Below the pieces are notes generated by a model that was not told where the DNA came from, made no database searches, and was given only the letters and a program-made list of their open reading frames with translations. A program made the translations under genes and the position numbers. Shown piece after piece: positions 61,282 through 64,000 of a stretch of 64,000 nucleotides of DNA. Every line of letters starts with the position of its first letter. Positions within the stretch are counted from its first letter, which is position 1. Source of the stretch: Desulfobacteraceae bacterium (GTDB lineage Bacteria; Desulfobacterota; Desulfobacteria; Desulfobacterales; Desulfobacteraceae); the NCBI GenBank assembly GCA_024225635.1, contig JAAEMK010001070.1, positions 16,260-80,259 on the forward strand. The letters run 5' to 3'.

Positions 61282-62018
61282 TTTTTATCCTATGGCTAAT
61301 ATTTGAGCCGTATATATACAGATATATTATTTTAAAGAGAATATTTTATCAATAATTTTATGGGAATGGCAAAACAGTGCCTCGGTTGCATCCAACGCCC
61401 CAGCCTACAGGGGCATTGGGTTGTTTCCTGTCTCTAATCCACGTGGGTTCTCAAATAGTGATCCGGATCGTTGATCCATTTCCAGGTGATGTTTTCTCCC
61501 TCCGGGCCTCCGCCTTGAAATCCAGGTGGGCCGGGTGAGCGTCATCAATGACATGGGCCACGTCATGGTGCTCGTCTACGCCAACGAGCCCCATTCTCCT
61601 GGGGAAGATCTCGTTCCCAGAAGGTCCGGCCCCATGACATGATACCCCAGGGTTATCAGGCCCGCATACTTGGAGAGCATGATCTCCCGGCGATAGGAGG
61701 GGGCACCAGGATGGTGGGAGCGGGCGAATCATTGGCCTAAAAGACCACGGCTTAGAGGGAGATCGCTGTGTTAAAAAAAATGGTTCTTTTCCATTTTAGA
61801 TGGGTAATATCAATTTAAACTTGACTCAGTGGTATGCTCTTTTCTTTAACATAACTGTTCGTCTCAGGATCATTAAGTTCAAGCGGTAAGGATGATAGCA
61901 AACTCGTAGCCTTTGATCGTTCTATGTTATAGGCTATTGGTATTCATAGAACGCGACGGGTGCGCAAAAAATCTCTCGGGATGGGGCTTTTATTTGGCCC
62001 CTCCCCTTCAGGCTATAT
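61282..62018. other. Gene-poor region with a GC-rich decayed segment
   Basis: No intact gene is seen. Positions 61437-61740 are GC-rich between AT-rich flanks and keep short coding-like stretches in more than one frame (for example minus-strand ENITWKWINDPDHYLRTHVD then stop, and plus-strand VSVINDMGHVMVLVYANE). This looks like a decayed or mosaic gene remnant. The rest is A/T-rich with no repeats or RNA motifs that I recognise. Confidence 0.45.
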
Positions 62019-62028
62019 AGAATCTACC

Positions 62029-62205
62029 TGGGGTGATGCAAATGCATCAAAAAGATCTCCAAACGGCAGAAAAAAATATTCTCGAAAGCATTCTTGAAGG
62101 TTGAGCGCAATATATTGAAATAAAAGCCTAAAAAACGAGTATGTATGGGAGAACAAAAACAGGACCAAGCAGCATGGCTCACGCGGGGTGATTTGCATCA
62201 CCCCA
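62029..62205. mobile_element. MITE-like element, 177 bp, with 15-bp terminal inverted repeats
   Basis: The ends TGGGGTGATGCAAAT (62029-62043) and ATTTGCATCACCCCA (62191-62205) are perfect inverted repeats. GAATCTACC flanks both sides directly (62020-62028 and 62206-62214), as a 9-bp target duplication. Both ends also form local hairpins. There is no coding capacity inside. It is probably a non-autonomous element moved by a transposase encoded elsewhere. Confidence 0.72.
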
Positions 62206-62247
62206 GAATCTACCCATACAAAATGGAAAAGAGACAACCTATTACTT

Positions 62248-63531
62248 TTAATTGCTTTGCTCTAAATTCTTTACCAACTCTTCTTCAGAGATAGGATAAG
62301 CATCTCCTTTTAAGTCTTTGTATTCTTTTCTAACTCGTTTTATAGATTGTTTAGATGGGGGAGCAATATGAATATGTAATAAATTATCAAGCAAGTTAAC
62401 AGAATCTCTTTGGCTTACCATTTTAACATTGTTTCCATCAATTCTTACAACTGAGCACCAGGGAGGAGAAGAAATCTTCCAGTTTAGGGATTTCAATTTC
62501 TCCATAATTTCTTTCCACGTTAATTGTTCTTGGGTCATGATTTGTTTAATTACTCTTGAGATACTTCTCTGAATAACAGGTCTCATAAATGCATGTCCAG
62601 CAATTTCATTATCCTTCGGAGCTCGTAAATCTCTTGCGTTAATTGCATTTTCCATCTGTTCTTTTATATTGCCGCAATTTTTATATAAATCATCAAGGCG
62701 TTTTATTAAAATTTCAAAACTCTCATCAACAATTTTTGCAGTTGGTCTCTTTGATGAATTTATCATAGAAACATCAAGGTCAAAGCCTAACTCTTTAATT
62801 ATATTATAAAGACATGTAAGAGTCGTTAGAGCTTTTTTATGTGTTTTGGAAATAGCTTCGGAAGCTAATTTAATATCTCCTTCATTCCCATGTTTCGCAA
62901 TGACAATAACCCTGCCATTTGTTTTTAGAAAAGGGTGCTCTGAGATTATTCGTCTTGCTATTATTGCGAAGCCATCGTCCTCGTCCAAAGCTATATTTTC
63001 TGTTCTTGTAGTCGATTTTGCATTTTTATTAATATTCGAAAATAACCGTCGTGTTTTAGTTCTTCCATCTTCTGTATCAAAATGACTAACCAAAATAACA
63101 GCGATTTCTTCAGAACCTAACTCTGGATTCAACTTTATTGCATCTTTAATTGCTCTTAATCTATGTTGCCCATCGAGTGCAAAATATTGTTGGGTTCCAT
63201 CAAACGTCAATACTCCGAATTGGCTATCTAAACCATCTAATAATTCTTCATTTTCTTCCATCTGAACAGGTGAATATTTCGGATTGCCACCCCAAGCAGC
63301 AACGATAAGGGCTCCTAGAAATCTATGTTCCGAATCAAGTAAGTAGTCTACAATCTCACGTGTCCTGTTGGTTATACCCCTTTGTATTAGACTTCCTAAA
63401 TCGGTATTTCCTCCAAGCTCATATGCAAAATTAATTTCTCTCGAAACGGCTGCATATTTCATCATACAAACATAATAATCCCATGTTCCTACTTTTGCCT
63501 TAAGTGCCGGTATTAGAGTTTTATTTGCCAT
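62248..63531 (-). CDS. DGQHR-domain protein (DndB/DpdB-like)
   Basis: The 427-residue protein carries the exact DGQHR motif at residues 120-124 (YFALDGQHRLRAI), followed by VSHFDTEDGRTKTRRLFSNIN and NKNAKSTTRTENIALDEDD. These blocks define DndB-like proteins, which act as regulators in phosphorothioate DNA modification and also occur in the 7-deazaguanine DNA (Dpd) clusters and other islands. Gene composition is far more AT-rich than the rest of the window, suggesting transfer. It is 9 bp downstream of a GIY-YIG gene on the same strand, with AGGAG at its start. No other dnd gene is in the window; the cluster may continue past the right edge. Confidence 0.88.
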   Translation of the reverse strand: MANKTLIPALKAKVGTWDYYVCMMKYAAVSREINFAYELGGNTDLGSLIQRGITNRTREIVDYLLDSEHRFLGALIVAAWGGNPKYSPVQMEENEELLDGLDSQFGVLTFDGTQQYFALDGQHRLRAIKDAIKLNPELGSEEIAVILVSHFDTEDGRTKTRRLFSNINKNAKSTTRTENIALDEDDGFAIIARRIISEHPFLKTNGRVIVIAKHGNEGDIKLASEAISKTHKKALTTLTCLYNIIKELGFDLDVSMINSSKRPTAKIVDESFEILIKRLDDLYKNCGNIKEQMENAINARDLRAPKDNEIAGHAFMRPVIQRSISRVIKQIMTQEQLTWKEIMEKLKSLNWKISSPPWCSVVRIDGNNVKMVSQRDSVNLLDNLLHIHIAPPSKQSIKRVRKEYKDLKGDAYPISEEELVKNLEQSN

Positions 63532-63540
63532 TTTTTTCTC

Positions 63541-63897
63541 CTAAAACGCATCAATAGGTTTTCCAACTTTATATTTTGTCCAAACTTTATTTGCAGGTGG
63601 GTTGTACAGTTTAATAAGAGCTTTCTCTATCCTTGCAATATGCCTATTGTCGTTAAAAACAACGAACCAATATTCTATATCCCATAAATTTAGAACTTGT
63701 TTGAGCCTTTCTGATCGTGTTTTTAATTCACTATTAGACCAATGAAATTCGGGATGTTTTTGAATTATTTTTGAGTATTCTGAATTATATCTTTTTTTTA
63801 AATTGTTACTACTATTGTCCCCACCAGCCTTACCAATATAAAGAACCATTCGAATAGGTTTAGGGCGTCTAAATCGACTTGAACTTTTTAGGCACAA
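63541..63897 (-). CDS. GIY-YIG-like nuclease domain protein, start uncertain
   Basis: The frame gives 118 residues from a TTG at 63897: VLYIGKAGG (the YIG half of the motif), LKKRYNSEYSKI, then IARIEKALIKLYNPPANK, which places a Glu and Asn as in the GIY-YIG fold. The first half of the motif (LFIWISG) is encoded just upstream in the same frame (63907-63924), but with no start codon between it and the TAA at 63928-63930. So either the real start is a rare codon, the domain is N-terminally clipped, or a stop has split a longer gene. It is AT-rich like its neighbour. It could cut or nick DNA in a modification or defence system. Confidence 0.7.
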   Translation of the reverse strand: MCLKSSSRFRRPKPIRMVLYIGKAGGDNSSNNLKKRYNSEYSKIIQKHPEFHWSNSELKTRSERLKQVLNLWDIEYWFVVFNDNRHIARIEKALIKLYNPPANKVWTKYKVGKPIDAF

Positions 63898-63927
63898 TTT
63901 GGCCCCTGAAATCCAAATAAAGAGATT

Positions 63928-64000
63928 TTAAGCTGCTACATCCTCGTCAATAGTGGGTACACATGAAGAGTCTGGTTCTTTGCCCTGAGCATCAATAGGG
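63928..64000 (-). CDS. C-terminal end of an upstream gene (cut by window edge)
   Basis: About 23 residues are visible (ending KEPDSSCVPTIDEDVAA, then TAA at 63928-63930), in the same frame as the GIY-YIG gene that follows. Too little remains to identify it. The AT-rich codon use and position suggest it belongs to the same unit as the GIY-YIG and DGQHR genes. Confidence 0.5.
   Translation of the reverse strand, partial: PIDAQGKEPDSSCVPTIDEDVAA

Noticed and set aside
61451-61732. Minus-strand frame of 93 codons as a real gene
   Set aside because: No ribosome-binding site, and coding-like pieces are split between frames; better read as a remnant.

Overview
The window looks like chromosomal DNA of a Gram-negative, anaerobic, sulfate-reducer-like Desulfobacterota (Desulfobacterales type). 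This is inferred from the gene mix: TonB/ExbB with a DUF3450 partner, an anaerobic (CbiC/CbiA/CbiD) cobamide pathway, a KamA-like radical SAM enzyme, several acyl-CoA dehydrogenases with ETF, a molybdopterin oxidoreductase and many sensors. Most of the window is GC-rich; the right end (about 61.7-64 kb) is clearly AT-rich. No tRNA, rRNA, CRISPR array or intact IS was seen.

0-12 kb: a minus-strand run encodes a fused ECF ATPase/ATPase/transmembrane protein, an ECF S component, a TonB-dependent receptor, a DUF3450 protein and an ExbB-like channel cut by the left edge. Together they form an uptake route across both membranes for one unknown micronutrient. Next come a methyltransferase, a MerR-methyltransferase fusion with a textbook MerR promoter, rlmN, a SpoU methyltransferase and an alanine-type aminotransferase.

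12.5-27 kb: a tightly overlapping plus-strand unit, cbiC-cbiA-cbiD-nth-TonB receptor-YfiR-CHASE8-like histidine kinase-response regulator/kinase, joins cobamide synthesis to a YfiR-type envelope signalling module. A hydrolase and two chemoreceptors follow; the second chemoreceptor gene ends in a very strong hairpin terminator.

27-41 kb: a seven-gene minus-strand operon encodes a histidine phosphatase, acyl-CoA dehydrogenase, TetR regulator, APH-type kinase, 3-hydroxyacyl-CoA dehydrogenase, large acyl-CoA dehydrogenase and ferredoxin-nitroreductase. The APH/ACAD pair resembles the enzymes that convert 4-hydroxyacyl-CoA to 3-hydroxyacyl-CoA. An almost identical palindrome lies before this operon and before etfBA, suggesting one regulon. 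A large PAS/Cache kinase, pncB and a tandem universal stress protein complete the region.

41-51 kb: behind a sigma-54-type promoter lies a 2227-residue cell-surface protein (beta-rich region, NHL repeats, six fibronectin-like repeats, IPT/TIG domains, C-terminal sorting signal). A basic exported protein, an ECF sigma factor, its anti-sigma factor and another exported protein follow.

51-64 kb: a GlnH/GlnP-like transporter lacking its ATPase with a KamA-family enzyme; a molybdopterin oxidoreductase with a LysE exporter; a hydrolase with a second LysE exporter; a MASE3 membrane sensor; a HipBA toxin-antitoxin pair; a 177-bp MITE-like insertion; and an AT-rich DGQHR/DndB-like plus GIY-YIG pair that is the best candidate for a poorly described DNA-modification or defence system. 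That system continues beyond the right edge.
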